DNA from: Enterobacter pseudoroggenkampii
GTDB taxonomy: Bacteria; Pseudomonadota; Gammaproteobacteria; Enterobacterales; Enterobacteriaceae
Direction: 5' to 3'
DNA: 64,000 bases
Assembly: GCF_026420145.1 (NCBI RefSeq)
Contig: NZ_JAPMLV010000006.1
Coordinates: 62,001-126,000 of the forward strand
Below the pieces are notes generated by a model. That model had not been told where the DNA came from. It searched no databases and worked only from the letters and a program-made list of their open reading frames with translations. The position numbers and the translations under genes were made by a program. Positions 18,464 through 28,509 of this stretch are shown here, piece after piece. The number at the start of each line of letters is the position of its first letter. Positions within the stretch are counted from its first letter, which is position 1.

Positions 18464-19327
18464 TTACTCCCCCTGCTGCTCCAGCGCATGCTTATACAGC
18501 GCATTTTTCTTCACGCCGTGAATTTCTGCCGCCAGCGCAGCGGCTTTCTTCAGCGGCAGTTCCGCCTGCAGCAGCGCCAGCGTACGCAGCGCGTCGGCAG
18601 GAAGCGCGTCTTCTTCCGCCTTGTGCCCTTCGACAATCAGCACCATTTCGCCCTTGCGGCGGTTTTCGTCTTCCTTCACCCACGCCAGCAGTTCACCCAC
18701 CGGCGCGCCGTGGATCGTTTCCCAGGTTTTGGTCAGCTCGCGCGCCAGCACCACGTAGCGGGCTTCTCCCCAGACGGTCACCATATCTTCCAGGCTCTCC
18801 AGCAGGCGGTGTGTGGATTCGTAGAAAATCAGGGTGCGCGGTTCCGCTTCCAGGTCTTTTAAGACGTCGCGGCGGCCTTTGGATTTGGCAGGCAGGAAGC
18901 CTTCATAGCAGAAACGGTCAGACGGCAGACCTGCGGCGCTCAGCGCAGCAATGGCAGCGCATGGACCCGGCAGGGGCACAACGCGAATACCGGCTTCGCG
19001 ACAGGTACGCACCAGGTGATAGCCAGGATCGTTGATCAGCGGCGTACCGGCGTCGGAGACCAGGGCGATGTTCTGCCCCTCTTTCAGCTTCGCCACCAGC
19101 GTTTCGGCTTTTTGTTGCTCATTGTGATCGTGCAGAGCGAACAAACGGGCGTTAATCGCGAAATGTTGCAGCAGTAAACCGGTGTGGCGGGTATCTTCAG
19201 CAGCAATTAAATCAACAGCTTGCAGTACGGTGAGCGCACGTTGGGTAATATCAGACAAATTCCCGATAGGAGTAGGTACAATATAAAGCTGGCCTTGAGA
19301 ATTATCTGCCGTTTCGTGTTGTTTCAT
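18464..19327 (-). CDS. rsmI: 16S rRNA 2'-O-ribose C1402 methyltransferase
   Basis: A 287-residue SAM-dependent methyltransferase of the tetrapyrrole-methylase fold. It methylates the ribose of C1402 in 16S rRNA, tuning decoding at the P site. Motifs are [15 protein letters not shown] at the N-terminus, [27 protein letters not shown] and [19 protein letters not shown]. Length equals the E. coli protein (older name YraL). It is divergent from lpoA with a 62-base gap. Confidence 0.96.
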   Translation of the reverse strand: MKQHETADNSQGQLYIVPTPIGNLSDITQRALTVLQAVDLIAAEDTRHTGLLLQHFAINARLFALHDHNEQQKAETLVAKLKEGQNIALVSDAGTPLINDPGYHLVRTCREAGIRVVPLPGPCAAIAALSAAGLPSDRFCYEGFLPAKSKGRRDVLKDLEAEPRTLIFYESTHRLLESLEDMVTVWGEARYVVLARELTKTWETIHGAPVGELLAWVKEDENRRKGEMVLIVEGHKAEEDALPADALRTLALLQAELPLKKAAALAAEIHGVKKNALYKHALEQQGE

Positions 19328-19389
19328 TGTTTCGTCCGTATTGCCGATTTAATATTGAGCATTGCGTAAAAAAAATCACTGGATACAGT

Positions 19390-21543
19390 ATGGTACCGTT
19401 AACGTTTCTTCGAAAAAAAGCCACGCGCAGCGTGCCGCTTCTGCTGGCAGCCCTGATCTTTGCAGGCTGTGGCACCCAGGCACCTGACCAGAGCACCGCC
19501 CATCTCCAGGGTTCTGCTCAGGCTGATTCTGGCTTTTATCTGCAACAAATGTCGCAGAGTTCAAATGATACCAAGACCAACTGGCAATTACTCGCCATTC
19601 GTGCACTGCTGAAAGAGGGTAAAACCCAGCGGGCAGCCGAGCTGTTTAACCAGTTGCCAAAAGATCTTAACGACGCCCAGCGTCGCGAGCAGAGCCTGCT
19701 CTCTGCCGAGCTGAAAGTCGCGCTGAAAGATTACGCCGCCGCGAAGAAGATCCTCGGGGATATTGACGTGAGCGCGCTGGATAAAAATCAGCAGGCACGC
19801 TTCTGGCAGGCGGGCATTACCGCTGAGCAAGGACGCCCTTCGCTGACCTTGCTCCGCGCGCTCGTCGCGCAAGAGCCACTGCTTGGCGGTGCCGATAAGC
19901 AGAAAAATATCGATGCCACCTGGCAAGCGCTGGCGTCGATGACGCAGGAACAGGCGCAGGCGCTGGTCATCAACGCGGATGAAAACGTCCTGCAGGGCTG
20001 GCTGGATCTGCAGCAGATGTGGTTTAACAACCGCAGCGATCCTAAGATGTTGAAAGCCGGCATTACGGACTGGCAGACGCGCTACCCGCAAAACCCGGGC
20101 GCGAAAATGCTGCCAACCCAGCTAGTGAACGTGCAGAACTTTAAGCCTGCGTCTACCAGCAAAATCGCTTTGCTGCTGCCGCTCAACGGCCAGGCGGCGG
20201 TGTTTGGCCGTACCATTCAGCAGGGCTTTGAAGCGGCGAAAAACGGCACCACCCCGGTAACCGGCAGCGCGGTTCCTGCGCAGGCGGCTCAGGCGGCTAA
20301 CGTGAATGATGTTGTCAGCCCATCTGCCGCAGAGACCAGCGACCTGACCTCGGCGCAAGCGCCGGCGCAGGGCACGATGCAAAACCCGGTGACGGCTCCG
20401 ACGACGCCGCCAGCTACAGCGGCACCGGCTACTACAGTACCTGCGACCCAGGCTCCGGCCGAGACGCAAGCGGCACCTGCACCTGTCACAACAGCAGAGC
20501 AACCTCAACAGCAACCCGCGGCCCAACCTGCCGCGCAGCCGCAGGCTGTGGCAACCACCAGCGCCAACCCGGGCGCTGAGTTGAAAATCTACGACACCAG
20601 TTCGCAGCCGCTTGATCAGGTGCTGGCACAGGTTCAACAGGACGGGGCGAGCATCGTTGTCGGTCCGCTGCTGAAAAACAACGTGGAAGAGCTGATGAAG
20701 AGCAATACCACGCTGAACGTGCTGGCGCTCAACCAGCCGGAGCAGGTTCAGAACCGGGCCAATATTTGCTACTTCGCGCTCTCTCCTGAAGATGAAGCCC
20801 GCGATGCGGCGCGTCATATTCACGAGCAGGGTAAGCAGGCTCCGCTGCTGCTCATCCCACGCAGCGCGCTGGGCGATCGCGTGGCCAATGCCTTTGCCGA
20901 TGAGTGGCAGAAGCTGGGCGGCGGCGTGGTGCTGCAGCAGAAATTCGGTTCCGTCTCTGAACTGCGCGCGGGCGTAAACGGCGGGGCGGGCATCGCGCTT
21001 AACGGCAGTCCTGTCACCGCGAGCCTGCCACAGCAGCAGGGCGTGACGATTGGCGGCCTGACGATCCCTGCCCCACCTACCGACGCGCAGATCAGCGGTG
21101 GCGGTAAAGTGGATGCGGCCTATATCGTTGCCACGCCGCAGGAGATCGCCTTTATCAAACCGATGATTGCGATGCGTAACGGCAGCCAGAGCGGCGCAAC
21201 GCTCTACGCCAGCTCCCGCAGCGCGCAGGGCACCGCAGGCCCGGATTTCCGTCTGGAAATGGACGGTCTGCAGTACAGCGAAATCCCGATGCTGGCAGGC
21301 AGCAACCCGGCGCTGATGCAGCAGGCGCTGAGTACCGTACGTAACGATTATTCGCTGGCCCGTCTGTATGCGATGGGTGTCGATGCATGGGCGCTGGCGA
21401 ACCACTTTACCCAGATGCGTCAGGTGCCGGGCTTTGAGCTTAACGGCAACACCGGCGATCTGACCGCGACTCAGGACTGCGTGATCAACAGGAAGTTATC
21501 ATGGCTCAAATACCAGCAGGGGCAGATCGTCCCGGCCAGTTAA
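19390..21543 (+). CDS. lpoA: Outer-membrane lipoprotein activator of PBP1A
   Basis: A 717-residue lipoprotein: signal peptide with lipobox IFAGC (C27), TPR-rich N-terminal domain (about 30-255), a low-complexity linker, then a periplasmic-binding-protein-like C-terminal domain starting near [15 protein letters not shown]. LpoA reaches through the peptidoglycan and stimulates the transpeptidase of PBP1A (MrcA). The linker at about 285-395 is long and made of Ala, Pro, Thr and Gln (runs such as [15 protein letters not shown]), longer than in the 678-residue E. coli protein. I start at 19390; upstream in-frame codons would add residues ahead of the signal peptide. The 3' end overlaps yraN by 43 bases. 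Confidence 0.95.
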   Translation: MVPLTFLRKKATRSVPLLLAALIFAGCGTQAPDQSTAHLQGSAQADSGFYLQQMSQSSNDTKTNWQLLAIRALLKEGKTQRAAELFNQLPKDLNDAQRREQSLLSAELKVALKDYAAAKKILGDIDVSALDKNQQARFWQAGITAEQGRPSLTLLRALVAQEPLLGGADKQKNIDATWQALASMTQEQAQALVINADENVLQGWLDLQQMWFNNRSDPKMLKAGITDWQTRYPQNPGAKMLPTQLVNVQNFKPASTSKIALLLPLNGQAAVFGRTIQQGFEAAKNGTTPVTGSAVPAQAAQAANVNDVVSPSAAETSDLTSAQAPAQGTMQNPVTAPTTPPATAAPATTVPATQAPAETQAAPAPVTTAEQPQQQPAAQPAAQPQAVATTSANPGAELKIYDTSSQPLDQVLAQVQQDGASIVVGPLLKNNVEELMKSNTTLNVLALNQPEQVQNRANICYFALSPEDEARDAARHIHEQGKQAPLLLIPRSALGDRVANAFADEWQKLGGGVVLQQKFGSVSELRAGVNGGAGIALNGSPVTASLPQQQGVTIGGLTIPAPPTDAQISGGGKVDAAYIVATPQEIAFIKPMIAMRNGSQSGATLYASSRSAQGTAGPDFRLEMDGLQYSEIPMLAGSNPALMQQALSTVRNDYSLARLYAMGVDAWALANHFTQMRQVPGFELNGNTGDLTATQDCVINRKLSWLKYQQGQIVPAS

Positions 21544-21896
21544 GCCGCAAACAGACCGGCGATGCGTGGGAGTTAAGGGCGCGTCGCTGGCTTGAAGGCA
21601 AAGGACTGCGCTTTATCGCCGCTAACGTCCGCGGGCGCGGCGGCGAAATTGATCTGATCATGAAAGACGGTCAGGTCATCGTGTTTGTAGAAGTGCGCTT
21701 TCGACAGTCCTCCCGTTTTGGCGGTGCTGCCGCCAGCGTGACGCTCGCCAAACAACATAAATTATTACAGACTGCCCACTTGTGGCTTGCCCGCCATAAT
21801 GGGAGCTTTGATACTGTGGATTGCCGGTTCGATGTGATAGCCTTCACCGGAAATGAGATCGAATGGCTTAAAAACGCTTTTGGCGAAGACGCATAA
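21501..21896 (+). CDS. yraN: UPF0102 family protein YraN
   Basis: A 131-residue protein with an endonuclease-like core: [17 protein letters not shown], then [10 protein letters not shown] and [16 protein letters not shown], the E-D-ExK pattern of the restriction-endonuclease fold. No function is established for the E. coli homologue. It begins inside the lpoA 3' end, so translation is probably coupled, and diaA follows 21 bases later. Confidence 0.92.
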   Translation: MAQIPAGADRPGQLSRKQTGDAWELRARRWLEGKGLRFIAANVRGRGGEIDLIMKDGQVIVFVEVRFRQSSRFGGAAASVTLAKQHKLLQTAHLWLARHNGSFDTVDCRFDVIAFTGNEIEWLKNAFGEDA

Positions 21897-21917
21897 TTAG
21901 GATTTAAAAGGGATAAC

Positions 21918-22508
21918 GTGCTCGAAAGAATTAAAGTGTGCTTCACAGAAAGCATCCAGACTCAGATTGCCGCGGCGGAAGCCCTTCCGGATGCTATCTC
22001 GCGTGCCGCAATGACGCTGGTGCAATCCCTGCTTAATGGCAACAAAATCCTCTGTTGTGGCAACGGCACGTCAGCCGCCAACGCACAGCATTTTGCTGCC
22101 AGCATGATCAATCGCTTTGAAACAGAACGCCCGAGTTTACCCGCCATTGCACTTAATACCGATAACGTGGTCTTAACGGCGATTGCTAACGATCGTCTGC
22201 ATGACGAAATTTACGCAAAGCAGGTGCGAGCCCTGGGTCATGCCGGAGATGTGCTGCTGGCCATCTCTACGCGCGGTAATAGCCGGGATATTGTCAAAGC
22301 CGTTGAAGCCGCCGTCACCCGCGACATGACCATCGTGGCCTTAACCGGCTATGACGGGGGTGAGCTGGCGGGTCTGCTTGGGCCGCAGGATGTGGAAATC
22401 CGCATTCCGTCTCACCGGAGCGCGCGTATTCAGGAAATGCATATGCTCACGGTGAACTGCTTATGTGACTTGATCGATAACACGCTTTTCCCTCACCAGG
22501 ATGATTAA
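21918..22508 (+). CDS. diaA: DnaA initiator-associating protein
   Basis: A 196-residue tetrameric SIS-fold protein that binds DnaA and promotes timely assembly of initiation complexes at oriC. It is almost identical to E. coli DiaA ([57 protein letters not shown]). The start codon is GTG at 21918. The gene is in the lpoA-yraN-diaA-dolP run, with dolP starting 10 bases on. Confidence 0.97.
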   Translation: MLERIKVCFTESIQTQIAAAEALPDAISRAAMTLVQSLLNGNKILCCGNGTSAANAQHFAASMINRFETERPSLPAIALNTDNVVLTAIANDRLHDEIYAKQVRALGHAGDVLLAISTRGNSRDIVKAVEAAVTRDMTIVALTGYDGGELAGLLGPQDVEIRIPSHRSARIQEMHMLTVNCLCDLIDNTLFPHQDD

Positions 22509-22517
22509 GGAGTTCTT

Positions 22518-23093
22518 ATGAAGGCTTTATCGACCCTCGCAGTCCTTATGTCTGCATTACTGCTTCAGGGATGTATCGCTGCGGCCGTTGTGGGTACCGC
22601 CGCAGTAGGCACCAAAGCGGCAACCGATCCGCGCTCTGTGGGGACACAGGTGGATGACGGTACGCTGGAGCTGCGCGTCAACAGTGCGCTGTCGAAAGAC
22701 GAACAGATCAAGAAAGAGGCGCGTATTAACGTGACGGCTTACCAGGGCAAAGTGCTGCTGGCAGGCCAGGCGCCGAATATGGAACTCGCCTCTCGTGCGA
22801 AACAAATCGCAATGGGCGTTGAAGGAACCACAGAGGTGTTTAACGAAGTGCGTCAGGGCAAGCCAATTGGTTTAGGTGATGCCTCTTCCGATACCTGGAT
22901 CACCACCAAAGTGCGTTCCCAGCTGCTGGGCTCGGACCAGGTGAAATCCTCCAACGTGAAAGTGACGACTGAAAACGGCGAAGTGTTCCTGCTGGGTCTG
23001 GTGACCGACCGTGAAGGGAAAGCGGCGGCCGATATCGCCAGCCGGGTGAGCGGCGTGAAGCACGTCACCACCGCGTTTACTTACATTAAATAA
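22518..23093 (+). CDS. dolP: Outer-membrane lipoprotein DolP with two BON domains
   Basis: A 191-residue lipoprotein (lipobox LLQGC, C19; formerly YraP) with two BON domains at about 45-115 and 122-190. In E. coli it sits at the outer membrane and division site, binds anionic lipid, and supports envelope integrity and BAM function. In E. coli its promoter is sigma-E dependent; I did not find a clear sigma-E site here. A strong terminator follows. Confidence 0.95.
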   Translation: MKALSTLAVLMSALLLQGCIAAAVVGTAAVGTKAATDPRSVGTQVDDGTLELRVNSALSKDEQIKKEARINVTAYQGKVLLAGQAPNMELASRAKQIAMGVEGTTEVFNEVRQGKPIGLGDASSDTWITTKVRSQLLGSDQVKSSNVKVTTENGEVFLLGLVTDREGKAAADIASRVSGVKHVTTAFTYIK

Positions 23094-23096
23094 AAA

Positions 23097-23125
23097 AAAT
23101 CCCCTCACTTGAGGGGATTTTTTTG
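23097..23125 (+). terminator. Terminator after dolP
   Basis: AATCCCCTC and GAGGGGATT pair around a short ACTT loop and are followed by TTTTTT. The run of eight A upstream would let it work for minus-strand transcripts too, so it may also serve yraQ. Confidence 0.88.
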
Positions 23126-23158
23126 TAGGCCCGGTAAGCGTAGCGCCACCGGGCGTTT
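23126..23158. repeat. REP-like palindrome
   Basis: GGCCCGGTAAGCGTAGCGCC followed by ACCGGGCG. It shows the same GTAAGCG-AGCGCCAC core as the elements at 275, 30481 and 45936. Confidence 0.65.
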
Positions 23159-23159
23159 T

Positions 23160-24197
23160 TCACAGAAGCGCAATACTTCCCACCATAATCCCGCTCAACG
23201 CCACCAGCCCTGCGGTCAGCCAGAGCGCTTTCGCCGGGAATGACTTACGCAGCATAATCAGCGACGGCAGGCTGATCGCCGGCAGCGTAATCAGCAGCGC
23301 CAGCGCCGGCGCGGTGCCCATGCCGGCCAGCATCATGGTCTGAACAATCGGGATCTCCGCCGCCGTTGGGATCACAAACAGGCAGCCTGCAACGGCCATC
23401 GCAATGACCCACATCAGCGTGTTGTCGATAGCGCCATCCGCATGCGGGAAGAGCCAGACGCGCGCCGCCCCCAGAACCAGTACCGCCAGGATATAGACCG
23501 GGATGGTGCTCCAGAAAAGTTGCCATAGCGCCCTGCCCCAGCGCGCAAAGAACCCGCCCTGCGGCTCGCTGACGTCCAGCTCAACGGCTGCGGGTTCTTC
23601 AGCAGTATCCTTCACCAGTTTTTGCACCAGCGTCGCCACCACCAGCACGGTCAGCAGCCCGGCGACCAGACGGATGAACGCGAAATGCCAGCCCAGCACA
23701 AAGCCCATAAACACCAGCGTCGCCGGATTGAGCAGCGGGTTGCCCATCCAGAACGCCAGCGCGCCGCCCATCGACACGCGCTGGCGGCGCATCCCTGCCG
23801 CCACAGGCGCGGCACAGCAGGAGCACATCATGCCTGGCAGGGAGAAAATCGTCCCCAGAAGCGTGCCCTGAAAGCGCGGCTGACCGAGGGTTTTCACCAG
23901 CCAGTTACGCGGGATCAGCACCTGAATCAGCGACCCCAGAATGACGCCTAAAACGGCGGCTTTCCAGACGGCAAGGAAGTAGACCATGGCATAGTCCCAC
24001 GCCGCCTGCAGCGGGCTGGACTCAGCCTGAGCGAGAATAGATTTACCGATGCTGTGCGTTTCAGCGGCGGTGAAGGCTTTGCCGTAGTACGGCTGCCATT
24101 TCACGTACCAGAGGCCAATAATGACCACGAGAAAGAAGAGTGCGGGCTTCCACAATTGAACAGGTGTTGCCGCCTGAGATGAAGACTGACCAGTCAT
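23160..24197 (-). CDS. yraQ: UPF0718 / YraQ-type membrane permease
   Basis: A 345-residue integral membrane protein with about eight to ten hydrophobic helices and the conserved CSCCAAPVAAGMRR and FWMGNPLLNPATLVFMGF stretches of the DUF318/SO_0444 permease family. Related proteins are linked to metal or metalloid efflux, but no substrate is established for the E. coli homologue. Transcribed on its own between dolP and yraR. Confidence 0.92.
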   Translation of the reverse strand: MTGQSSSQAATPVQLWKPALFFLVVIIGLWYVKWQPYYGKAFTAAETHSIGKSILAQAESSPLQAAWDYAMVYFLAVWKAAVLGVILGSLIQVLIPRNWLVKTLGQPRFQGTLLGTIFSLPGMMCSCCAAPVAAGMRRQRVSMGGALAFWMGNPLLNPATLVFMGFVLGWHFAFIRLVAGLLTVLVVATLVQKLVKDTAEEPAAVELDVSEPQGGFFARWGRALWQLFWSTIPVYILAVLVLGAARVWLFPHADGAIDNTLMWVIAMAVAGCLFVIPTAAEIPIVQTMMLAGMGTAPALALLITLPAISLPSLIMLRKSFPAKALWLTAGLVALSGIMVGSIALL

Positions 24198-24237
24198 AGC
24201 ATTCCCCGGAGAGTATTAGGTTATTAGCCGGGGGAGT

Positions 24238-24882
24238 TTACGCCTCGCCCTGCGCGATTTCACGCAGTTTTGCCGAAGGGATAATGTTTACGCCCGCTTT
24301 TGACGGGGCCAGTCCCTCTTTTAACATCGCCCGCGCGACGTCCCGCGCCTCGATGGCCTTCCAGTTGCCGGGAAGGATGCGAAACAGCGGGGCCAGGATC
24401 GACTCGTTAAAGCGGCGCTCGTCCCGGTGGCCGATCAGCATCGAAGGGCGCACAATCGTCAGCTGCTCCCATTTCTGCGCAATCAGCGCATCCTCCATCT
24501 TGCCCTTCACCTTGTTGTAGAAGAAAGGCGATCCGGCACTGGCGCCCAGCGCGCTGACCACCAGAAAATGTTTGGCCCCCAGCTTTTTCGCCGTAAGCGC
24601 GGTGTCCACCACCAGCGTATAGTCGGCGTGGATAAATGCCTCTTTGCTGCCCGCCTCCCGTCGCGTGGTGCCCAGACAGCAAAAGGCGATATCAATAGGA
24701 TCCTGGACCTGCGCCAGCGCGTCCGTCAGCTGAGGATCGTGCGGATTAAAGACGCCAGATAAATCTGCCAGCGGTCGACGCGTCGGGGCGGCGATATAGT
24801 TCACGCGGCGATCCTGAATCAACAGCCGCAGCAGATGATCGCCCACTAACCCGGTAGCCCCGGTAATCAATACCTGACTCAT
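24238..24882 (-). CDS. yraR: NAD(P)-binding Rossmann-fold protein YraR
   Basis: A 214-residue short-chain-dehydrogenase-like protein with the N-terminal [12 protein letters not shown] nucleotide loop and the [12 protein letters not shown] and VVSALGAS segments typical of atypical SDRs related to the TIP30/HTATIP2 group. Substrate unknown. I start at the ATG at 24882 preceded by AAAGGGGAT, which gives the family N-terminus MSQVLIT; the frame extends 17 codons upstream without support. Confidence 0.92.
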   Translation of the reverse strand: MSQVLITGATGLVGDHLLRLLIQDRRVNYIAAPTRRPLADLSGVFNPHDPQLTDALAQVQDPIDIAFCCLGTTRREAGSKEAFIHADYTLVVDTALTAKKLGAKHFLVVSALGASAGSPFFYNKVKGKMEDALIAQKWEQLTIVRPSMLIGHRDERRFNESILAPLFRILPGNWKAIEARDVARAMLKEGLAPSKAGVNIIPSAKLREIAQGEA

Positions 24883-25010
24883 CGTATCCCCTTTACAGAA
24901 TTGTCCGTTTGCGAACTCAGCGTCGTCGACCACACTTAGAAGTCTGTTACAGGTAAGTATTTACCACAAGCGGAGAAAAATCAGTCTGAAGCCAAAACAA
25001 CGGAGGAAGC

Positions 25011-25529
25011 ATGGGCAAGAAAATCGCAGTCTTGATTACCGACGAGTTCGAAGATTCAGAATTCACCTCGCCTGCAGAGGCGTTCCGCAAGGCAGGACAT
25101 GAGGTCATCACCATTGAGAAAGAGGCGGGCAAAACGGTGACAGGTCATAAGGGCGAGGCGACCATAACCATTGATGAGACTATCGATAACGTTAGCCCCT
25201 CAGATTTCGACGCCCTGCTGTTACCCGGTGGCCATTCCCCGGATTCCCTGCGCGGGGACGAACGCTTCGTGACCTTTACCCGGGACTTTGTCTCTACCGG
25301 CAAACCGGTCTTTGCCATCTGTCACGGTCCGCAGCTCCTTATCAGCGCGGAGGTTGTACGCGGGCGTAAGCTCACGGCGGTGAAACCGATCGTTATCGAT
25401 CTGAAAAATGCGGGCGCCGAGTTTTACGATCAGGAAGTGGTCAACGACAAAGATCAGCTGATCACCAGCCGTACCCCGGACGATCTCCCGGCGTTTAACC
25501 GCGAAGCGCTACGCCTGCTCGGCGCGTAA
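25011..25529 (+). CDS. yhbO: DJ-1/PfpI family protein deglycase
   Basis: A 172-residue protein of the DJ-1/ThiJ/PfpI superfamily. The nucleophile elbow AICHGPQ has C104 followed by H105, and [11 protein letters not shown] at the N-terminus carries the conserved acid. The E. coli homologue protects against stress and has been assigned glyoxal/methylglyoxal deglycase activity, which is debated. Its 3' end overlaps the convergent yhbP by 21 bases. Confidence 0.95.
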   Translation: MGKKIAVLITDEFEDSEFTSPAEAFRKAGHEVITIEKEAGKTVTGHKGEATITIDETIDNVSPSDFDALLLPGGHSPDSLRGDERFVTFTRDFVSTGKPVFAICHGPQLLISAEVVRGRKLTAVKPIVIDLKNAGAEFYDQEVVNDKDQLITSRTPDDLPAFNREALRLLGA

Positions 25530-25943
25530 CCAGTGCAGCTTCTTGCCAAAGCCCAGGGTGTTGTCGGTAAATTTCAGCTCATCGAGGCGGATTTCCCACA
25601 CCGGGGCTTTTAGCGCAGCGGCAACGGGAAAGCGGCGCGTGTAGAGCTTACGGCGCGCGTCGCTCTCTTCGCCATCCAGACGACGGATCTCCCCTTTGAA
25701 CTGCACGCCGCGGATCAGCGCGACCGTTTTCGGTTGGCCATTCACCGTGCCCGCGACCTTCGCCTGCAGGCCAGTCATCTGCGCATGACGCGTTTTGTCT
25801 TCGCTCATGACATAAAACGCGACGCGCTCCGGATCGTAGTAGTAAAACGCGTTAGCGCACCACATCTCCCCCTCGTCATAGACGCACCAGGTGACAACAT
25901 GCTGCTTCGCCAGCCAGCGGTTAATGGCGGCCAGTGTTTCCAT
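25509..25943 (-). CDS. yhbP: UPF0306 family protein YhbP
   Basis: A 144-residue protein of the split-barrel FMN-binding type (pyridoxamine-phosphate-oxidase-like), with [20 protein letters not shown] and [16 protein letters not shown]. No function is known. It converges on and overlaps yhbO. Confidence 0.92.
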   Translation of the reverse strand: METLAAINRWLAKQHVVTWCVYDEGEMWCANAFYYYDPERVAFYVMSEDKTRHAQMTGLQAKVAGTVNGQPKTVALIRGVQFKGEIRRLDGEESDARRKLYTRRFPVAAALKAPVWEIRLDELKFTDNTLGFGKKLHWLRAEQA

Positions 25944-25999
25944 TTTCGTTCTCTCTCATGCTATGGTGCGTTCACCTTAACATACTGAATCTGTTTACC

Positions 26000-26287
26000 G
26001 TGTGCTGGTTTCTCTATCTTGTCCGAACCGCTGATAACGCACTCTACACCGGGATCACCACCGATGTGGCGCGGCGTTTTTTACAACATCAAACGGGGAA
26101 AGGGGCAAAAGCACTGCGAGGGAAAGGGGAATTACAGCTCGCCTTTTCGGCGCCCGTCGGTGACCGATCGCTGGCGCTCAGGCTGGAATACCGCATCAAA
26201 CAGCTGACGAAGCGCCAGAAAGAGCGCCTCGTGACCGGAGACGGCTCCTTTGAGGCGCTACGCGAGAGCCTGATTAAAAGCGATTGA
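26000..26287 (+). CDS. yhbQ: GIY-YIG superfamily nuclease-like protein
   Basis: A 95-residue single-domain GIY-YIG protein: [20 protein letters not shown] carries the family tyrosines, followed by [21 protein letters not shown]. coli YhbQ has been linked to nuclease activity on structured or damaged DNA, with limited evidence. I propose the GTG at 26000, which matches the length and the N-terminus (xxWFLYL) of E. coli YhbQ; the longer frame from 25934 would overlap the start region of yhbP. Its end overlaps convergent yhbS by 14 bases. Confidence 0.88.
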   Translation: MCWFLYLVRTADNALYTGITTDVARRFLQHQTGKGAKALRGKGELQLAFSAPVGDRSLALRLEYRIKQLTKRQKERLVTGDGSFEALRESLIKSD

Positions 26288-26777
26288 AATGGTCGTGGTA
26301 CTCGACCAGGCCATTGACGCCGTTGAGCGCGTCATCCGCCAGACGGTGCACCTGGAAAGCGGATTCCGTACCCGGCCAGCGGCAGCGCAGATCGTAATGC
26401 GCGGCCTGCTCAAAGCCTAAACGGCCATAGAACGCCGGATCGCCCAGCGTGACAACGGCCGCATAACCGAACTCATTGAGCGAATCCAGGCCTTCATAGA
26501 CCAGCTGGCGTGCCAGCCCCTGCCCGCGATAGCTTTCATCTACCGCCAGCGGTGCCATGCCTACCCACTGCAGCTCTTCGCCCTGAACAATGACCGGACT
26601 GAAGGCAACATAGCCCACCACCTGACCTTCGTCATCGGTGGCAACCAGCCCCAGCGTAATCAGGCCGTCTTCGCGAAGGTCGTGGACCAGTTGGGCTTCG
26701 GCATCGCTCGCAAAGGCGCGGCGTAACAACGCATCGATCCCCGGCGCATCAATCCCAATTTCGACTCGAATCAGCAT
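26274..26777 (-). CDS. yhbS: GNAT family N-acetyltransferase YhbS
   Basis: A 167-residue acetyltransferase with the acetyl-CoA loop [20 protein letters not shown] and the downstream [18 protein letters not shown]. The natural acceptor is unclear. It overlaps ubiT by seven bases and is its downstream operon partner. Confidence 0.93.
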   Translation of the reverse strand: MLIRVEIGIDAPGIDALLRRAFASDAEAQLVHDLREDGLITLGLVATDDEGQVVGYVAFSPVIVQGEELQWVGMAPLAVDESYRGQGLARQLVYEGLDSLNEFGYAAVVTLGDPAFYGRLGFEQAAHYDLRCRWPGTESAFQVHRLADDALNGVNGLVEYHDHFNRF

Positions 26778-27295
26778 GGCTCACCTACTGAAGTATGTTT
26801 ACCGTCCGGCGGGGTTATCAGCCCGGCCTCAACGAAATCTGCCATTTGCATTAACATCACGCGCAGCGCTTTCGGCATCTGCTCCAGCTCAATGGCATCC
26901 ATTAAATTCTTCACGTACAGACCGAGCTCCGTGTCACCTTCAATCACCAGACGGCGCTGGAAGAAGAGCGTATCCGGATCCTGCTTACGCGCGGCGATCA
27001 TCAGCAGATCGCTGGCGTTGGCGCTAAAGCTCACATCCGCCCCGGCGGTTTCGCGAACGATCAGCTGGTCATTCTCAACGGAGGTAAACCAGCGCAGCCC
27101 GATATCACGCACCTCAATGCTCAACCAGCGCCCTTCCAGGAATTCCAGCTCGCCATCCTGCAGCGCCTGGCGGAACTGCCAGCTCAGGACCTGCTCCAGC
27201 ACCTGACGTTTAAGCGCGAACGGCGCCAGCTTTACCGGCACGCTCAGCATTGATGGACCAAATTGTACGAGACGTGAACGCAGTTTATCCAGCAC
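26771..27295 (-). CDS. ubiT: Ubiquinone biosynthesis accessory factor UbiT
   Basis: A 174-residue SCP2 (sterol carrier) domain protein, formerly YhbT. In E. coli it is needed for oxygen-independent ubiquinone synthesis, probably as the lipid-binding scaffold that replaces UbiJ. Divergent from ubiUV across a 211-base control region, as in E. coli. Confidence 0.94.
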   Translation of the reverse strand: MLDKLRSRLVQFGPSMLSVPVKLAPFALKRQVLEQVLSWQFRQALQDGELEFLEGRWLSIEVRDIGLRWFTSVENDQLIVRETAGADVSFSANASDLLMIAARKQDPDTLFFQRRLVIEGDTELGLYVKNLMDAIELEQMPKALRVMLMQMADFVEAGLITPPDGKHTSVGEPC

Positions 27296-27449
27296 GAGCT
27301 TTACTCCCTGATATCTATAGTCCTGCTATTTTGCCATATCCGAAGCGCAACATAGCGGCGTAAATCAACAAACCGTCGTCCGCCGTACCTCATTATTGGT
27401 GTCATCAATACGCCATTAGCTGCCTTAAATCAAAAATTGTCGCCTATGG

Positions 27450-27464
27450 GTTAATTAAAATCCC
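27450..27464 (+). promoter_or_regulatory. Possible ArcA-type site upstream of ubiU
   Basis: GTTAATTAAAATCCC matches the first ten bases of the ArcA motif GTTAATTAAATGTTA, with a further GTTAAC about 20 bases on. It sits between ubiT and ubiU, whose products act without oxygen. This is a motif match by eye only. Confidence 0.4.
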
Positions 27465-27506
27465 AGCTCGTTAACAATTTTGCGATCGACTACATCAGGA
27501 TAAATT

Positions 27507-28502
27507 ATGGAGCTGCTCTGCCCTGCCGGAAATCTTCCGGCGCTTAAGGCGGCCATCGAAAATGGGGCCGATGCGGTCTATATCGGGCTAAAAGATGACA
27601 CCAACGCCCGCCATTTTGCTGGCCTCAACTTTACGGAGAAAAAGCTTCAGGAAGCCGTTAACTTCGTTCACCAGCACCGCCGCAAATTGCATATCGCCAT
27701 CAATACCTTTGCTCATCCTGACGGCTACGCCCGCTGGCAGCGCGCGGTGGATATGGCGGCACAACTGGGTGCCGATGCGCTGATCCTGGCCGACCTCGCC
27801 ATGCTTGAGTATGCGGCAGAACGCTATCCCCATATTGAGCGCCACGTCTCTGTTCAGGCATCTGCCACCAACGAAGAAGCTGTGCGTTTTTACCATCAAC
27901 ACTTTGACGTGGCTCGCGTGGTGCTGCCGCGCGTGCTCTCTATTCATCAGGTTAAGCAACTCGCGCGCGTCACGCCAGTGCCGCTGGAAGTTTTTGCCTT
28001 TGGCAGCCTGTGCATCATGGCCGAAGGCCGTTGCTATCTTTCCTCTTATTTAACCGGTGAATCGCCGAATACCGTCGGGGCCTGCTCCCCTGCCCGCTTT
28101 GTTCGCTGGCAGCAGACCCCTCAGGGGCTGGAATCCCGCCTGAATGAGGTGCTGATCGACCGCTATCAGGACGGTGAAAACGCCGGTTATCCCACCCTGT
28201 GTAAAGGCCGCTATCTGGTCGACGGCGAGCGCTACCACGCGCTGGAGGAGCCGACCAGCCTCAACACGCTGGAGCTGCTGCCGGAACTGCTGGCGGCCAA
28301 TATTGCCTCGGTGAAAATCGAAGGTCGTCAGCGCAGCCCGGCCTATGTGAGCCAGGTGGCGAAAGTGTGGCGTCAGGCCATCGACCGCTGCATGGCGGAC
28401 CCGCAGAACTATGCTCCGCAGCAGGCCTGGATGGAGACGCTCGGATCGATGTCCGAAGGCACGCAAACCACGCTTGGCGCGTATCACCGTAAATGGCAGT
28501 GA
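27507..28502 (+). CDS. ubiU: Oxygen-independent ubiquinone hydroxylase subunit UbiU
   Basis: A 331-residue member of the peptidase U32 family (formerly YhbU) that acts as a hydroxylase rather than a protease. With UbiV it carries out ring hydroxylations of ubiquinone under anoxia, with prephenate as oxygen source. The four cysteines reported to bind the 4Fe-4S cluster are all present: C169 and C176 (SLCIMAEGRC), C193 (GACSP) and C232 (TLCKG). ubiV follows seven bases later. Confidence 0.96.
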   Translation: MELLCPAGNLPALKAAIENGADAVYIGLKDDTNARHFAGLNFTEKKLQEAVNFVHQHRRKLHIAINTFAHPDGYARWQRAVDMAAQLGADALILADLAMLEYAAERYPHIERHVSVQASATNEEAVRFYHQHFDVARVVLPRVLSIHQVKQLARVTPVPLEVFAFGSLCIMAEGRCYLSSYLTGESPNTVGACSPARFVRWQQTPQGLESRLNEVLIDRYQDGENAGYPTLCKGRYLVDGERYHALEEPTSLNTLELLPELLAANIASVKIEGRQRSPAYVSQVAKVWRQAIDRCMADPQNYAPQQAWMETLGSMSEGTQTTLGAYHRKWQ

Positions 28503-28509
28503 GATAACC

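Noticed and set aside
20122..21405. 427-codon frame antisense to lpoA
   Set aside because: Produced by the GC-rich linker and the codon bias of lpoA; Arg/Cys-rich nonsense composition.
27396..27408. FNR-like site TTGGTGTCATCAA upstream of ubiU
   Set aside because: The half-sites are separated by three rather than four bases, so it does not fit the FNR consensus.
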